DNA of 64,000 nt from Chthonobacter albigriseus (GTDB lineage Bacteria; Pseudomonadota; Alphaproteobacteria; Rhizobiales; Pleomorphomonadaceae), in contig NZ_JACDIT010000012.1 of NCBI RefSeq assembly GCF_013839445.1, positions 37,315 through 101,314 on the forward strand, in the 5' to 3' direction. The notes under the pieces were generated by a model. It did not search any database. It was not told where the DNA came from and saw only the letters and a program-made list of their open reading frames with translations. This document shows positions 9,268 through 17,731 of this stretch, in pieces. Position numbers and translations under genes: made by a program. Position 1 is the stretch's first letter. Every line of letters begins with the position of its first letter.

Positions 9268-10260
9268 CTAGAGCCCCAGCATTTCCGCAATTTCCGCCGC
9301 CGCGACGCTCGGGCTGAGCGTGCCGTCCGCCACCCGGGCCTGGCGGTCGTCCAGTGCGGTGCGGATCGCGGGATCGCGCACCAGCCGCTCGTGGAAACGC
9401 TCGTTGATCATCTCGCGCATCCAGTGGACCTGCTGTTCCCGGCGCTTGGCCTGGAAGCGGCCGTTGGCGGACATCACCGAACGATGCCGCTCGATCTCCG
9501 ACCAGAGCTTGTCGAGCCCTTCGTTAGCGAGGCCCGAAACGGTGAGCACCGGCGGCGACCAGTCCGGCGACGCGGGCGCCAGGATGTGCAGCGCGGCCCG
9601 GTATTCCGTTGCCGCGGCGCGCGCCCGGATTGCGGCCTCGCCCTCCGCCTTGTTGACGGCGATCAGGTCGGCCAGCTCGATGATGCCCTTCTTGATGCCC
9701 TGGAGCTCGTCGCCGGCTCCCGGCAGCATCAGCACCAGGAACACGTCCACCATGTCCGCGACGGCGGTCTCCGACTGCCCGACGCCGACGGTCTCCACCA
9801 GGATCACGTCGAAGCCGGCCGCCTCGCAGAGGAGCATCGTCTCGCGCGTCTTGGCGGCGACCCCGCCCAATGTGCCGGCGGAAGGGGAGGGGCGAACATA
9901 GGCGTTCGGATCTACGGCGAGCCGTGCCATCCGCGTCTTGTCGCCGAGGATCGAGCCGCCGGTGCGCGTCGAGGACGGATCGACCGCCAGCACTGCCACT
10001 TTGTGGCCGGCGGCTGTCAGGTTGGAGCCGAGCTGGTCGATGGTCGTGGACTTGCCGACGCCGGGCACCCCCGTGATGCCGACGCGGAAGGCACGGCCCG
10101 TCTGCGGCAGGACGGCCTGGAGCAGGGCGCGCGCGGCTTCCTGATGGGCCGGCTTGCGGCTCTCCACCAGCGTGATGGCGCGCGCCAGCAACGACCGGTC
10201 GCCGGCGAGCACACCGGCGGTCAACCGCGCGACGTCGGGCGTGGCCGGCGCCGCGTTCAT
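9268..10260 (-). CDS. meaB: Methylmalonyl-CoA mutase-associated GTPase MeaB (ArgK family)
   Basis: G3E P-loop GTPase (330 residues) that protects and reloads adenosylcobalamin in methylmalonyl-CoA mutase. Walker A is GVPGVGKS (residues 64-71), followed by the VLAVDPSSTRTGGSILGDKTRM stretch (switch I region; VLAVDPSS and GSILGDKTRM are diagnostic), VETVGVGQSE (Walker B/switch II) and VNKAEGE as the base-specific NKxE-like motif. The C-terminal dimerisation arm is present. It overlaps the preceding lipoprotein gene by ATGA, so the two are coupled. Its client mutase genes are 5.6 kb away on the other strand (15841-19897) rather than adjacent as is common. Confidence 0.95.
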   Translation of the reverse strand: MNAAPATPDVARLTAGVLAGDRSLLARAITLVESRKPAHQEAARALLQAVLPQTGRAFRVGITGVPGVGKSTTIDQLGSNLTAAGHKVAVLAVDPSSTRTGGSILGDKTRMARLAVDPNAYVRPSPSAGTLGGVAAKTRETMLLCEAAGFDVILVETVGVGQSETAVADMVDVFLVLMLPGAGDELQGIKKGIIELADLIAVNKAEGEAAIRARAAATEYRAALHILAPASPDWSPPVLTVSGLANEGLDKLWSEIERHRSVMSANGRFQAKRREQQVHWMREMINERFHERLVRDPAIRTALDDRQARVADGTLSPSVAAAEIAEMLGL

Positions 10261-10841
10261 GATGCCGCCGGGTTGAAGCCGGGTGTCCAGATGATCCGCT
10301 CCAAGGTGGCGTTCCGCATCGCGTCCGTCGGCGAGGCGCTGAAACCCGAGGTGGAGAACACCAGCGACACGTTGGGCGCGACGGGCGACGTGCAGATCGG
10401 CATGCCGAACCAGTTCCCGCTGCCCAGCCGGCAGGCGGACGGATCCACCTGCGCTTCGGCGAAGCTCATGCCGATCCGCTCGCCGGCCGGGCCGCGCAAC
10501 TGCGTGGATACGCCGTGCACGCTTCCGATCGCACCGTCCGGTCCTGGCAGCACCTGCACCACCTGCAGACCGTCACGGAAGAGGGCGATGGCGGCCTGTG
10601 TATCGGTTTCCGTCGCCATCGTGATGGCCGAAGCGTCGAAGCCGGGCAGAGCCTCCTCGATCGCAGCCTCCGAGAAAGGCGTCCCTTGCGGCAGGCCGCT
10701 CACGCCGCCGGCGGTGATCGCCAGGATGTCGACCGACTGGGTCGTCGCAGTGGCGCTGCCGAAGTCGGAATCGATCCCGGACGAACAGCCGCCCAAGGAG
10801 GCGACGAGAACAGCCGAGAGGCAGAGACGCTTCGTGATCAT
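10257..10841 (-). CDS. DUF1131 (YfeY-like) lipoprotein
   Basis: Predicted outer-envelope lipoprotein of 194 residues. The N-terminus MITKRLCLSAVLVASLGGCS is a lipoprotein signal with a lipobox LGGC and cleavage before Cys19. The body (ITAGGVSGLPQGTPFSEAAI, then ALFRDGLQVVQVLP) matches my memory of DUF1131, the family of the E. coli sigma-E-regulated lipoprotein YfeY. No enzymatic function is known. The ATG at 10841 is chosen because it begins the signal peptide; the frame is open further upstream without a plausible start. Its stop overlaps the meaB start (ATGA), an odd pairing with no evident metabolic logic. Confidence 0.75.
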   Translation of the reverse strand: MITKRLCLSAVLVASLGGCSSGIDSDFGSATATTQSVDILAITAGGVSGLPQGTPFSEAAIEEALPGFDASAITMATETDTQAAIALFRDGLQVVQVLPGPDGAIGSVHGVSTQLRGPAGERIGMSFAEAQVDPSACRLGSGNWFGMPICTSPVAPNVSLVFSTSGFSASPTDAMRNATLERIIWTPGFNPAAS

Positions 10842-10912
10842 GAAAAAGCCATAGCATGACTGGACCCGGCCGCAAACGCGGCGCAGGCGCGACCGCTGGC
10901 CTCGCCCGCCGG

Positions 10913-12298
10913 TCAGCCGGCGAGCGCGTCGAGGACACGCGCCCAGGAGCGGATGCCCTTGTGGAAGCTGGTCATCTCGTACTTCTCGTTGGGCGAGTGG
11001 ATGCGGTCGTCGGCGAGTCCGAAGCCGACCATCAGGCTGTCCATGCCGAGCAGCGTCTTGAAGTGCCCGACCACGGGGATCGATCCTCCGGACCCAACGA
11101 CCGCCGCGGGCCGGCCCCATTCCTCCTCCAGCGCGGCCCGCCCCTTGTTCAGCGCCGGGCTGTCGAAGGCAAGCCGCAGGGCAGGGCTGCCGCCGTGCGG
11201 GTGGAAGGACACGGCCGCTCCCTTCGGCAGGCGCTCGGTGACGAACTGCCGGAAGCTCGCGCGGATCTTGTCCGGATCCTGGTCGCCGACGAGGCGGAAC
11301 GACACCTTGGCGCGCGCTTTGGCCGGCAGCACGGTCTTGAAGCCGTCGCCCGTGTAGCCGCCATCGATGCCGTTCACCTCGGCGGTCGGCCGCGACCAGA
11401 TCTTCTCCAGCACGGTGCGGTCGACTTCGCCGGCGGGTGCCGACAGCCCGACCGCGCCGAGGAAGGCGTCACCGTCGAACCCGAGTGAAGCCCAGTTGGC
11501 GGCGATCTCAGCCGGGATCTCCGGCACGCCGTCGTAGAAGCCCGGCAGAGTCACGCGGCCGCTGTCGTCGTGAAGTCCGGCGAGAACCCGCGCGAGCACG
11601 TGGATGGGATTGAGCGCCGCTCCGCCGAACATGCCGGAGTGGAGGTCCTGGTTGGCGCCGGTGATCGTCACCTCCTCGCCGACAAGGCCGCGCAGCATGG
11701 TGGTGATCGCCGGCGTGTCGCGGTCCCACATGTTGGTGTCGCAGACGAGCGCGACGTCGAGCGACAGCTCCTTCGCATTCGCCAGGAGGAACGGCACCAG
11801 CGACGGCGAGCCGCTCTCCTCCTCGCCCTCCGACAGGATCGTCACGTTGATCGGAAGCCCGCCGGTTTCCGCCACCATCGCGCGGCAGGCTTCCACGAAG
11901 GTCATCAGCTGGCCCTTGTCGTCGGCAGACCCTCGCGCGACGATCCGCTCCGATCCGTCCGGCTGCCGGGCGACGCGCGGCTCGAACGGCGGCGTTTCCC
12001 AGAGCGAGATCGGATCCACCGGCTGGACGTCGTAGTGGGCGTAGAAAAGCACGTGCGGCTTGTCGGGGCCGGCCTTGGTCCAATGCGCGACCACCATCGG
12101 ATGGCCTTCGGTCGGCCGCGCCGACGCATCGAAGCCGATCCCGCTCAGCTCCTTCACCAGCCAGTCCGCCGCCTCTGCGCACGCCGGCTTGTAGGCCGGA
12201 TCGGTCGAGATCGAAGGAATCCGCAGGAACGCGAACAGGCGTTCAAGGCTGGCCGGAAGGTCCGCATCGATGCGGTCGAGCACGCGAATATCAGTCAT
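10913..12298 (-). CDS. M20 family dipeptidase/metallopeptidase
   Basis: Cytosolic zinc-dependent exopeptidase (461 residues) of the M20 family, resembling carnosinase-type dipeptidases. Metal-binding and catalytic segments are visible: FYAHYDVQPVD (His ligand and Asp), ARGSADDKGQ (bridging Asp), LSEGEEESGS (catalytic Glu pair), ALVCDTNMW (Asp ligand) and IHSPNEKYEM near the C-terminus (last His ligand). A central dimerisation domain with NQDLHSGMFGG lies between. The gene appears monocistronic, 71 bases upstream of the lipoprotein gene on the same strand, and could be co-transcribed with it. Substrate peptide is not predictable. Confidence 0.92.
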   Translation of the reverse strand: MTDIRVLDRIDADLPASLERLFAFLRIPSISTDPAYKPACAEAADWLVKELSGIGFDASARPTEGHPMVVAHWTKAGPDKPHVLFYAHYDVQPVDPISLWETPPFEPRVARQPDGSERIVARGSADDKGQLMTFVEACRAMVAETGGLPINVTILSEGEEESGSPSLVPFLLANAKELSLDVALVCDTNMWDRDTPAITTMLRGLVGEEVTITGANQDLHSGMFGGAALNPIHVLARVLAGLHDDSGRVTLPGFYDGVPEIPAEIAANWASLGFDGDAFLGAVGLSAPAGEVDRTVLEKIWSRPTAEVNGIDGGYTGDGFKTVLPAKARAKVSFRLVGDQDPDKIRASFRQFVTERLPKGAAVSFHPHGGSPALRLAFDSPALNKGRAALEEEWGRPAAVVGSGGSIPVVGHFKTLLGMDSLMVGFGLADDRIHSPNEKYEMTSFHKGIRSWARVLDALAG

Positions 12299-12428
12299 GA
12301 AACGATCCTGGAGCAGACGCCGCGATCCGGCTCGCCACGACGAGCCCGCTTGAGATCCACGGCTTTGAAAGGAAGGGCGGGCCCGTCGGCGACAGGCGGG
12401 CAGTCTGGACTACCGGTGACAGTCTCGA

Positions 12429-14075
12429 TCAGCGTTTCAGGATGCTCCCGAGCACGCCGCGGACGATAGCCGAGCCGATCTGTCGCCCGACGGAGCTCGA
12501 CACCGACCGCACCACCGACTTCACCGCCGCTTCGACAACGGTCTGTCGGCCGCTGGACGATCCGCGCGCGGCCCGCTCCTCGTCGGCCTCGCGGCGGCGG
12601 CGCTCGGCCGGGCTCTCGTACTCGTCGAGCCGCGGCCGCCCTGCCGGCGTCGGATCGTAGCCGGGATCCGGCTGCGGTTCTGGTTCGGAGCGGGAGGACG
12701 GGCCCCAGCCGAAATCCGGGAGCTGGAAGCCGGACGAGGTTCTGCGGGGAGCAGTGGCGGAGGGCGCGCTCGGTCGGCTCGGACGGCGCCCTTCGGCGCG
12801 TGCCTTCAGCATCTCGAACGCCGACTCGCGATCCTGGAGCGCGTCGTAGACCCCGGAGAGCGGGCTCGCGTCGAGCACCTGCGCACGCTCGTCCGGAGTC
12901 AGCGGCCCGAGGCGGGAGGAGGGCGGGCGCACCAGGGTGCGTTCCACGATCGACGGCACGCCCTTTTCGGCCAGCGTCGAAACCAGCGCCTCGCCGACGC
13001 CGAGCTGGGTGATCACCTCGAAAGTGTCGAAGGCCGGGTTGGGGCGGAACGTCTCCGCGGCGACGCGGACGGCCTTCTGCTCGCGCGGGGTATAGGCGCG
13101 CAGCGCGTGCTGCACCCGGTTGCCCAACTGGGCGAGCACGCTTTCCGGAACGTCGAGCGGGTTCTGCGTGACGAAATAGATGCCGACGCCCTTCGATCGG
13201 ATCAGCTTGACGACCTGCTCCACCTTCTCCAGCAACGCCTTCGGCGCTTCGTCGAACAGCAGGTGCGCTTCGTCGAAGAAGAAGACGAGCTTCGGCTTGT
13301 CGGGGTCGCCGACCTCCGGCAGTTCCTCGAACAGCTCGGAGAGGAGCCAGAGCAGGAACGTCGCGTAGAGCCGCGGCGTCTGCATCAGCTTGTCGGCCGC
13401 CAGAACGTTGACCGCGCCGCGTCCGTCGCCCGTGGTGCGCATGATGTCTCGGATGTCGAGGGCCGGCTCGCCGAAGAAGTTCTCGCCGCCCTGCTGCTCC
13501 AACACGAGCAACTGCCGCTGGATCGCCCCGATCGTCGCCTTGGCGACGTTGCCGTAGTGGGCCGAAACCGCATCCGCGTTGTCGCTGAGGTAGGTCAGCA
13601 GCGACCGCAAGTCCTTGAGATCGATGAGCAGCAGCCCCTCGTCGTCGGCCACCTTGAAGGCGATGTTGAGGACACCTTCCTGCGTGTCGTTGAGCTGCAG
13701 GAGTCGCGACAGCAGCAGCGGCCCCATCTCGGTCACGGTGGCCCGGATCGGATGCCCTTGTTCGCCGAACAGATCCCAGAAGATCACCGGCGCCGCGGCA
13801 TACTGGTACTCCTCCAGGAACCCGATCTCCTGCGCCCGCTTGACCAGGAAGTCCTTCTCGTCGCCTGCCGACGCCAGACCCGACAGATCGCCCTTCACGT
13901 CGGCGCAGAACACCGGCACCCCGGCGTCGGAAAGGCTTTGGGCCAGGATCTGCAGCGTCACGGTCTTGCCGGTGCCTGTTGCCCCGGTAACGATCCCGTG
14001 CCGGTTGGCGTATTTGAGGGTGAGATACTCGGGTTTCGTGCTGGTCCCGATGTAGACCTTGTCGGCTGCGAGCAT
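12429..14075 (-). CDS. HerA-like ATPase, DUF853 family
   Basis: P-loop ATPase of about 548 residues related to the HerA/FtsK helicase fold (DUF853, E. coli YjgR type). Walker [12 protein letters not shown] is at residues 31-41 and Walker [16 protein letters not shown] near the middle; a C-terminal low-complexity proline/arginine segment (roughly residues 420-510) precedes a hydrophobic tail ending [15 protein letters not shown]. The start at 14075 or 14078 (two adjacent ATGs) follows AAGGAG; the frame is open 30 codons further but that leader is not family-like. Biological role is poorly known; there is no NurA nuclease gene next door, so it is not the archaeal-type HerA-NurA pair. Confidence 0.85.
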   Translation of the reverse strand: MLAADKVYIGTSTKPEYLTLKYANRHGIVTGATGTGKTVTLQILAQSLSDAGVPVFCADVKGDLSGLASAGDEKDFLVKRAQEIGFLEEYQYAAAPVIFWDLFGEQGHPIRATVTEMGPLLLSRLLQLNDTQEGVLNIAFKVADDEGLLLIDLKDLRSLLTYLSDNADAVSAHYGNVAKATIGAIQRQLLVLEQQGGENFFGEPALDIRDIMRTTGDGRGAVNVLAADKLMQTPRLYATFLLWLLSELFEELPEVGDPDKPKLVFFFDEAHLLFDEAPKALLEKVEQVVKLIRSKGVGIYFVTQNPLDVPESVLAQLGNRVQHALRAYTPREQKAVRVAAETFRPNPAFDTFEVITQLGVGEALVSTLAEKGVPSIVERTLVRPPSSRLGPLTPDERAQVLDASPLSGVYDALQDRESAFEMLKARAEGRRPSRPSAPSATAPRRTSSGFQLPDFGWGPSSRSEPEPQPDPGYDPTPAGRPRLDEYESPAERRRREADEERAARGSSSGRQTVVEAAVKSVVRSVSSSVGRQIGSAIVRGVLGSILKR

Positions 14076-14259
14076 CATCAACTCCTTCGCGCGCGACGCG
14101 CTCCCGAAACTCTCGTCAGGGGAATGTATAGGGTTCCTCTTCCCTCCGCTCAACGAGATGATGGCCACTTTCCATCAGCGAAAGTGAGGGTCTCCTGCCG
14201 GATGCGACAGCCCGCGGCGCGTTTCCATGTTAACAGCCCGCCGAAAAGCCAAGCCATCG

Positions 14260-14287
14260 TTGAACACTTCCGTACGATTGCTACTAT
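14260..14287 (+). promoter_or_regulatory. Candidate sigma-70 promoter for the DUF4332 gene
   Basis: TTGAAC (14260-14265) and TACTAT (14282-14287) are separated by 16 bases and lie about 45 bases upstream of the ATG at 14333, which also has a GGAGG ribosome site. The -35 matches five of six and the -10 four of six consensus bases. Prediction by eye only. Confidence 0.4.
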
Positions 14288-14332
14288 TGCGATGCGTTCG
14301 GCGCGCTGGAACGCCGACAGGGGGAGGCATCG

Positions 14333-14743
14333 ATGGCGGGTTACCCGATCTTGAACGTGGAGGGCATCGGCCCGGTATTTGCGGAGAAGCTCAAGGCAGC
14401 CGGCGTGCGGACCACGGCCGCTCTCCTGGAGCGCGCCAAGGACCCGAAGGGCCGCAAGGCGCTCGCCGGCGAAACCGGCATCGACGAGGGGAAGATCCTG
14501 AAGTGGGCGAACCTCAGCGACCTCATGCGGATCAAGGGTGTCGCGGAGGAGTACTCCGAACTGCTGGAAGCGGCGGGCGTCGACACCGTCAAGGAACTGA
14601 AGGGCCGCAAGGCATCCAACCTCGCCGCGCGCATCGCCGAGGTCAATGCCGACCGCAAGCTGGTGCGGCAGATCCCGGCGGAAAAGACCGTCGCCGGCTG
14701 GATCGAACAGGCCAAGACCATGCAGCCGGTCCTGACCTACTGA
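14333..14743 (+). CDS. DUF4332 helix-hairpin-helix protein
   Basis: Small cytoplasmic protein of 136 residues made of two helix-hairpin-helix-like repeats: VEGIGPVFAEKLKAAGVRTT near the start and MRIKGVAEEYSELLEAAGVDT in the middle. This is the DUF4332 architecture, related to nucleic-acid-binding HhH folds of DNA ligases and topoisomerases; a DNA or RNA contact is plausible but unproven. It is transcribed alone, divergently from the HerA-like gene, with its own candidate promoter and a downstream hairpin terminator. Confidence 0.85.
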   Translation: MAGYPILNVEGIGPVFAEKLKAAGVRTTAALLERAKDPKGRKALAGETGIDEGKILKWANLSDLMRIKGVAEEYSELLEAAGVDTVKELKGRKASNLAARIAEVNADRKLVRQIPAEKTVAGWIEQAKTMQPVLTY

Positions 14744-14795
14744 CAGATGATTAGCGGCGCCTGGAAAGCCGCTGCACGCGGAATGCCAACAAATC

Positions 14796-14822
14796 GGCCG
14801 CGCACGCCCCCGTTGCGCGGCC
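14796..14822. terminator. Bidirectional hairpin terminator between DUF4332 and luxR-type genes
   Basis: GGCCGCGCA and TGCGCGGCC form a perfect 9-bp stem around a 9-base loop. It lies 53 bases after the DUF4332 stop and 12 bases beyond the stop of the convergent LuxR-type gene. Plus-strand flank is TTGTCTCTT and the minus-strand flank reads GATTTGTTGG, both T-rich, so it likely serves both genes. Confidence 0.6.
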
Positions 14823-14833
14823 TTGTCTCTTAG

Positions 14834-15544
14834 TCAGTCGTCCAGAGTGATCTGCCCGTAGCGAAGAGCTTCAACAACCGTCTGCGTCTTGTTCGACGCA
14901 TCGAGCTTCTCGCCGGCATTCTGCAGATGGGCGTGAACCGTCCGCTGCGAGATGTTGAGCAGTTCCGCGATCTCCTGCGCCGTCTTGCCCGTGGCCGTGA
15001 GTTCAAGGACTTTCCGTTCACGGGCGGAAAGGTCGCCCGGACGGCTGTCGATCAGGAAGCCCAGCGCGCGCAGACGGCGGAAGGCCTGATTGCACAGGAA
15101 GTCGAACGCCACGAGGTCGAGTTCGGTCAGCGACAAGGACGTGCCGAGCCCGATCACGGCCGCCTGGTAGGGCTGAATCGACTTCACGGGGACGGCCACG
15201 ATCCGGGCGGATGCCTCGGGCCCTGCAGCGGCCACGAGATCGGAATGTCCGGAGATGCTGACGCCATCCACCAGGAAGGGCCGGTGTGCGACCCTGCAGC
15301 GCTCCAGAATGGGATCGCCCTTGGAGATGGTGATCAACTGCCCGCGTTCGCTGCGGACATCCGGCCACTTCATGTGGAGGATCAGCGGTTCGACGGGTCG
15401 ACCGGGCATCGGAAGTCCGGTGACGAGGATGTGGCTGGCCCCGTGACTGACCAGTCGACGCTCGATGATGTCGAAGATCCGATTGGCGCTCGAGCAGGTC
15501 CGGAGTCCTACGGCATCCGCCAGGATCTCATCAGGTGTATTCAT
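14834..15544 (-). CDS. LuxR-type transcriptional regulator with autoinducer-binding-like domain (solo)
   Basis: Regulator of 236 residues. The N-terminal part (about 1-160) resembles an autoinducer-binding domain, with HMKWPDV and VVAVPV-like core strands; the C-terminal GerE/LuxR helix-turn-helix covers about 172-236 with LSARERKVLELTATGKTAQE, NISQRTVHAHL and a recognition helix. No luxI-type synthase gene is in the window, so it would be a solo regulator. It is transcribed divergently from mutA with a 296-base gap that carries a dyad (15583-15599) and a candidate promoter, so control of the mutase genes and itself is an obvious hypothesis. The ligand is unknown; the acyl-homoserine-lactone-contacting residues are not clearly conserved. 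Confidence 0.85.
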   Translation of the reverse strand: MNTPDEILADAVGLRTCSSANRIFDIIERRLVSHGASHILVTGLPMPGRPVEPLILHMKWPDVRSERGQLITISKGDPILERCRVAHRPFLVDGVSISGHSDLVAAAGPEASARIVAVPVKSIQPYQAAVIGLGTSLSLTELDLVAFDFLCNQAFRRLRALGFLIDSRPGDLSARERKVLELTATGKTAQEIAELLNISQRTVHAHLQNAGEKLDASNKTQTVVEALRYGQITLDD

Positions 15545-15582
15545 GCTTTTTATACCCGATCAAGAGTTGGTATGCGAGTTAC

Positions 15583-15599
15583 TGTCTCAACGTAAGACA
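15583..15599. promoter_or_regulatory. Short dyad in the luxR-mutA intergenic region
   Basis: TGTCT and AGACA flank a 7-base centre. The site lies 39 bases upstream of the LuxR-type gene start and roughly 240 bases upstream of mutA, within a gap (15545-15840) that is visibly more AT-rich than the genes around it. A lux-box-like operator is possible, but five-base arms can arise by chance. Confidence 0.25.
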
Positions 15600-15754
15600 A
15601 CCACTGAGAACTTGCCACAACTCATGGCCTCACGCGGTTATCAACTGCCTAACCGGCAACTCGATTTTTCCCCCAGCGTTCTCTGCGACAAATCAGCTGA
15701 CTTGCCGCGACAATATTTCCGCCGACTCAATACTGCGATCGCCTTATGTCTATC

Positions 15755-15783
15755 TGGGCACGACTTTATGCTGTCCGTATAAG
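15755..15783 (+). promoter_or_regulatory. Candidate promoter for mutAB
   Basis: TGGGCA (15755-15760) and TATAAG (15778-15783) are spaced by 17 bases, 57 bases ahead of the mutA ATG. The -10 matches five of six consensus bases, the -35 four of six. Prediction by eye. Confidence 0.35.
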
Positions 15784-15840
15784 GTCGACGCGTCGTTGAG
15801 AGCGACGGATCGTGTCAATCGAGCCCAGGACCCGAGAGCC

Positions 15841-17715
15841 ATGGACATCGACCTTCGTCAGTTCGGCGAAACCCCGGCCGTCACGCGCGAGGACTGGGAA
15901 GTTGCCGTATCAAGGGCACTGGGAACCCTCTCTCTCGACAAGCTCTCGGCCGTCACGCGAGACGGTATCACCGTCCCGATCCTAGCCGCGCCCCGGACGG
16001 ATCGAGATCCGCTGCCTGGACGTGGCGCTGGCGTGCCCTGGTCGATCGTTCAGCGGGTGGTCCTCTCGGATCCCGCTCGCACCAATGGTGAGGTCCTTGC
16101 CGAACTGCAGTCCGGCGCCACCGCCATCGATCTGAAAATCCCGACCAGGGGTTCCTTCATCGACCCCGACTCCACCATCGCCGAGGAAGACGAAAACAAA
16201 TTAGTGCGTGTCTTCGAAGGTGTCTACCTCGACATGATTTCTGTTCATTTCACGAGTTCGTTTGCCGATCTGTCGGTTGCAGTACGCATTCTTCAACGAC
16301 TTGGTCGACTTTTGGCGACCACGGGAAACACCCGCCTTCATCTAGGTATAGATCCCTTTGCGGCATCTGAAGCAGGCTATGCAGAATCGCTCAGCCAAGC
16401 TTATGATCTGCATGCACTAAATGACATATGTAGCTTTCGGACGCAACACTCGGTTGGCGGCACCATTTTGCTGGCCGGTGGGCAAACCTGGCATGCGCTT
16501 GGCGCAACCGAATCTCAGCAAATCGCAATCGCCATCGCAACCGGCGTCAGCTACCTGCGACAGCTTGCCGACTCGCCCCTGTCGAAAGAACTACTCGCCG
16601 TCCTCGCCGGTTCGATCGAGTTCAGGCTGGTCGCCGACCAGAACCAGTTCCTGACCATCGCCAAGCTGCGGGCCTTCCGCCGGCTCTGGGCGCTCGTCCT
16701 CGACGAGTTCGGGATCCCGCAGCAGCCGGCGTTCGTCCATGCCGAGACCGCCTGGAAGATGACCACGCGGCGCGATCCCTGGGTCAACATCATCCGGTCG
16801 ACCATCGCCGCCTTCGCTGCCGCGGTCGGCGGAGCCGACGCGATCACCACCGTGCCGCATTCCGAACTCCTCGGCCTTCCGGACGCCAACGCACGCCGCT
16901 TGGCGCGAAACGTCCAGGCTATCCTGATGGAGGAGTCCAACCTCCATCGCGTGGGCGACCCCGCGGCTGGGGCTGCCGGAATCGAGACCTTGACCGATGC
17001 GCTGGCCGAGAAGGCCTGGGGCGAGTTCCAGACCATCGAGCGGGAAGGCGGTCTTGCCCGGGCACTCTCCGAAGGCGGCCTGCGCGCCCGCATCGCTGCG
17101 GCCGAGGCCGTCACCCGGGAGCGCGTTGCAAAGCGTCGCATCCCGATCACCGGGTCGAGCACCTATCCCCTCCTGGACGAGGAGGTGCCGGCGGTGGCAG
17201 GTCCGCTGCCGGACCCGGAGGTGCCTCCGTTCGAACCCCTGTCCACGCCGACGCGGGACGCCCAACCCTGGGAGTCGCTCCGTGACCGCTCCGATCTAGC
17301 GATCGCGGTTCGGGGGAGCCGACCGAAGATCTTCCTGGCCAACCTGGGTCCGGTGTCCGCCTTCACGCTCCGGTCCAACTGGGCGAAGAACCTCTTCGAC
17401 GCCGGTGGCATCGAGGCGGTTGGACGCGACGGCCATAGCTCGCCGGAAACGCTACCGGCGGCCTTCGCCGCGAGTGGCGCACGCATGGTATGCCTTTGCT
17501 CGGACGACGCGACCTATGGAAAAATGGCGGGCGAGGCGGCGTCTGCCCTGAAACGGGCCGGCGCAACGCAGGTTCTTGTCGCCGGCCGCCCCGGGACGAC
17601 GGAGCCGGAGCTCCGAAGTGCCGGCGTCGACCGCTTCGTCCACGAGGGGCAGGACATGCTTCAATTGCTGGCCGAAATCCACGACCAACTCGGCACGCCG
17701 GCTCTGAAGGCCTGA
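15841..17715 (+). CDS. mutA: Methylmalonyl-CoA mutase small (beta, non-catalytic) subunit
   Basis: Partner subunit (624 residues) of the heterodimeric adenosylcobalamin-dependent mutase that interconverts methylmalonyl-CoA and succinyl-CoA. The N-terminal TIM-barrel region is recognisable (e.g. [19 protein letters not shown]), and the C-terminal flavodoxin-like domain reads [20 protein letters not shown] where the catalytic subunit has the DxHxxG cobalamin ligand; that motif is absent here, as expected for the small subunit. The ATG at 15841 gives a family-like start. The stretch about 16190-16550 has clearly lower GC and rare codons (TTA, ATA, AAT) compared with both flanks, suggesting a recombined segment. 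The mutB start follows after 16 bases. Confidence 0.93.
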   Translation: MDIDLRQFGETPAVTREDWEVAVSRALGTLSLDKLSAVTRDGITVPILAAPRTDRDPLPGRGAGVPWSIVQRVVLSDPARTNGEVLAELQSGATAIDLKIPTRGSFIDPDSTIAEEDENKLVRVFEGVYLDMISVHFTSSFADLSVAVRILQRLGRLLATTGNTRLHLGIDPFAASEAGYAESLSQAYDLHALNDICSFRTQHSVGGTILLAGGQTWHALGATESQQIAIAIATGVSYLRQLADSPLSKELLAVLAGSIEFRLVADQNQFLTIAKLRAFRRLWALVLDEFGIPQQPAFVHAETAWKMTTRRDPWVNIIRSTIAAFAAAVGGADAITTVPHSELLGLPDANARRLARNVQAILMEESNLHRVGDPAAGAAGIETLTDALAEKAWGEFQTIEREGGLARALSEGGLRARIAAAEAVTRERVAKRRIPITGSSTYPLLDEEVPAVAGPLPDPEVPPFEPLSTPTRDAQPWESLRDRSDLAIAVRGSRPKIFLANLGPVSAFTLRSNWAKNLFDAGGIEAVGRDGHSSPETLPAAFAASGARMVCLCSDDATYGKMAGEAASALKRAGATQVLVAGRPGTTEPELRSAGVDRFVHEGQDMLQLLAEIHDQLGTPALKA

Positions 17716-17731
17716 AGGAAGGATCGAACCG

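Noticed and set aside
15545..15840. N-terminal extension of mutA (open frame from 15535)
   Set aside because: The extension is AT-rich, has no similarity to the family and contains the promoter region; the ATG at 15841 starts the conserved part.
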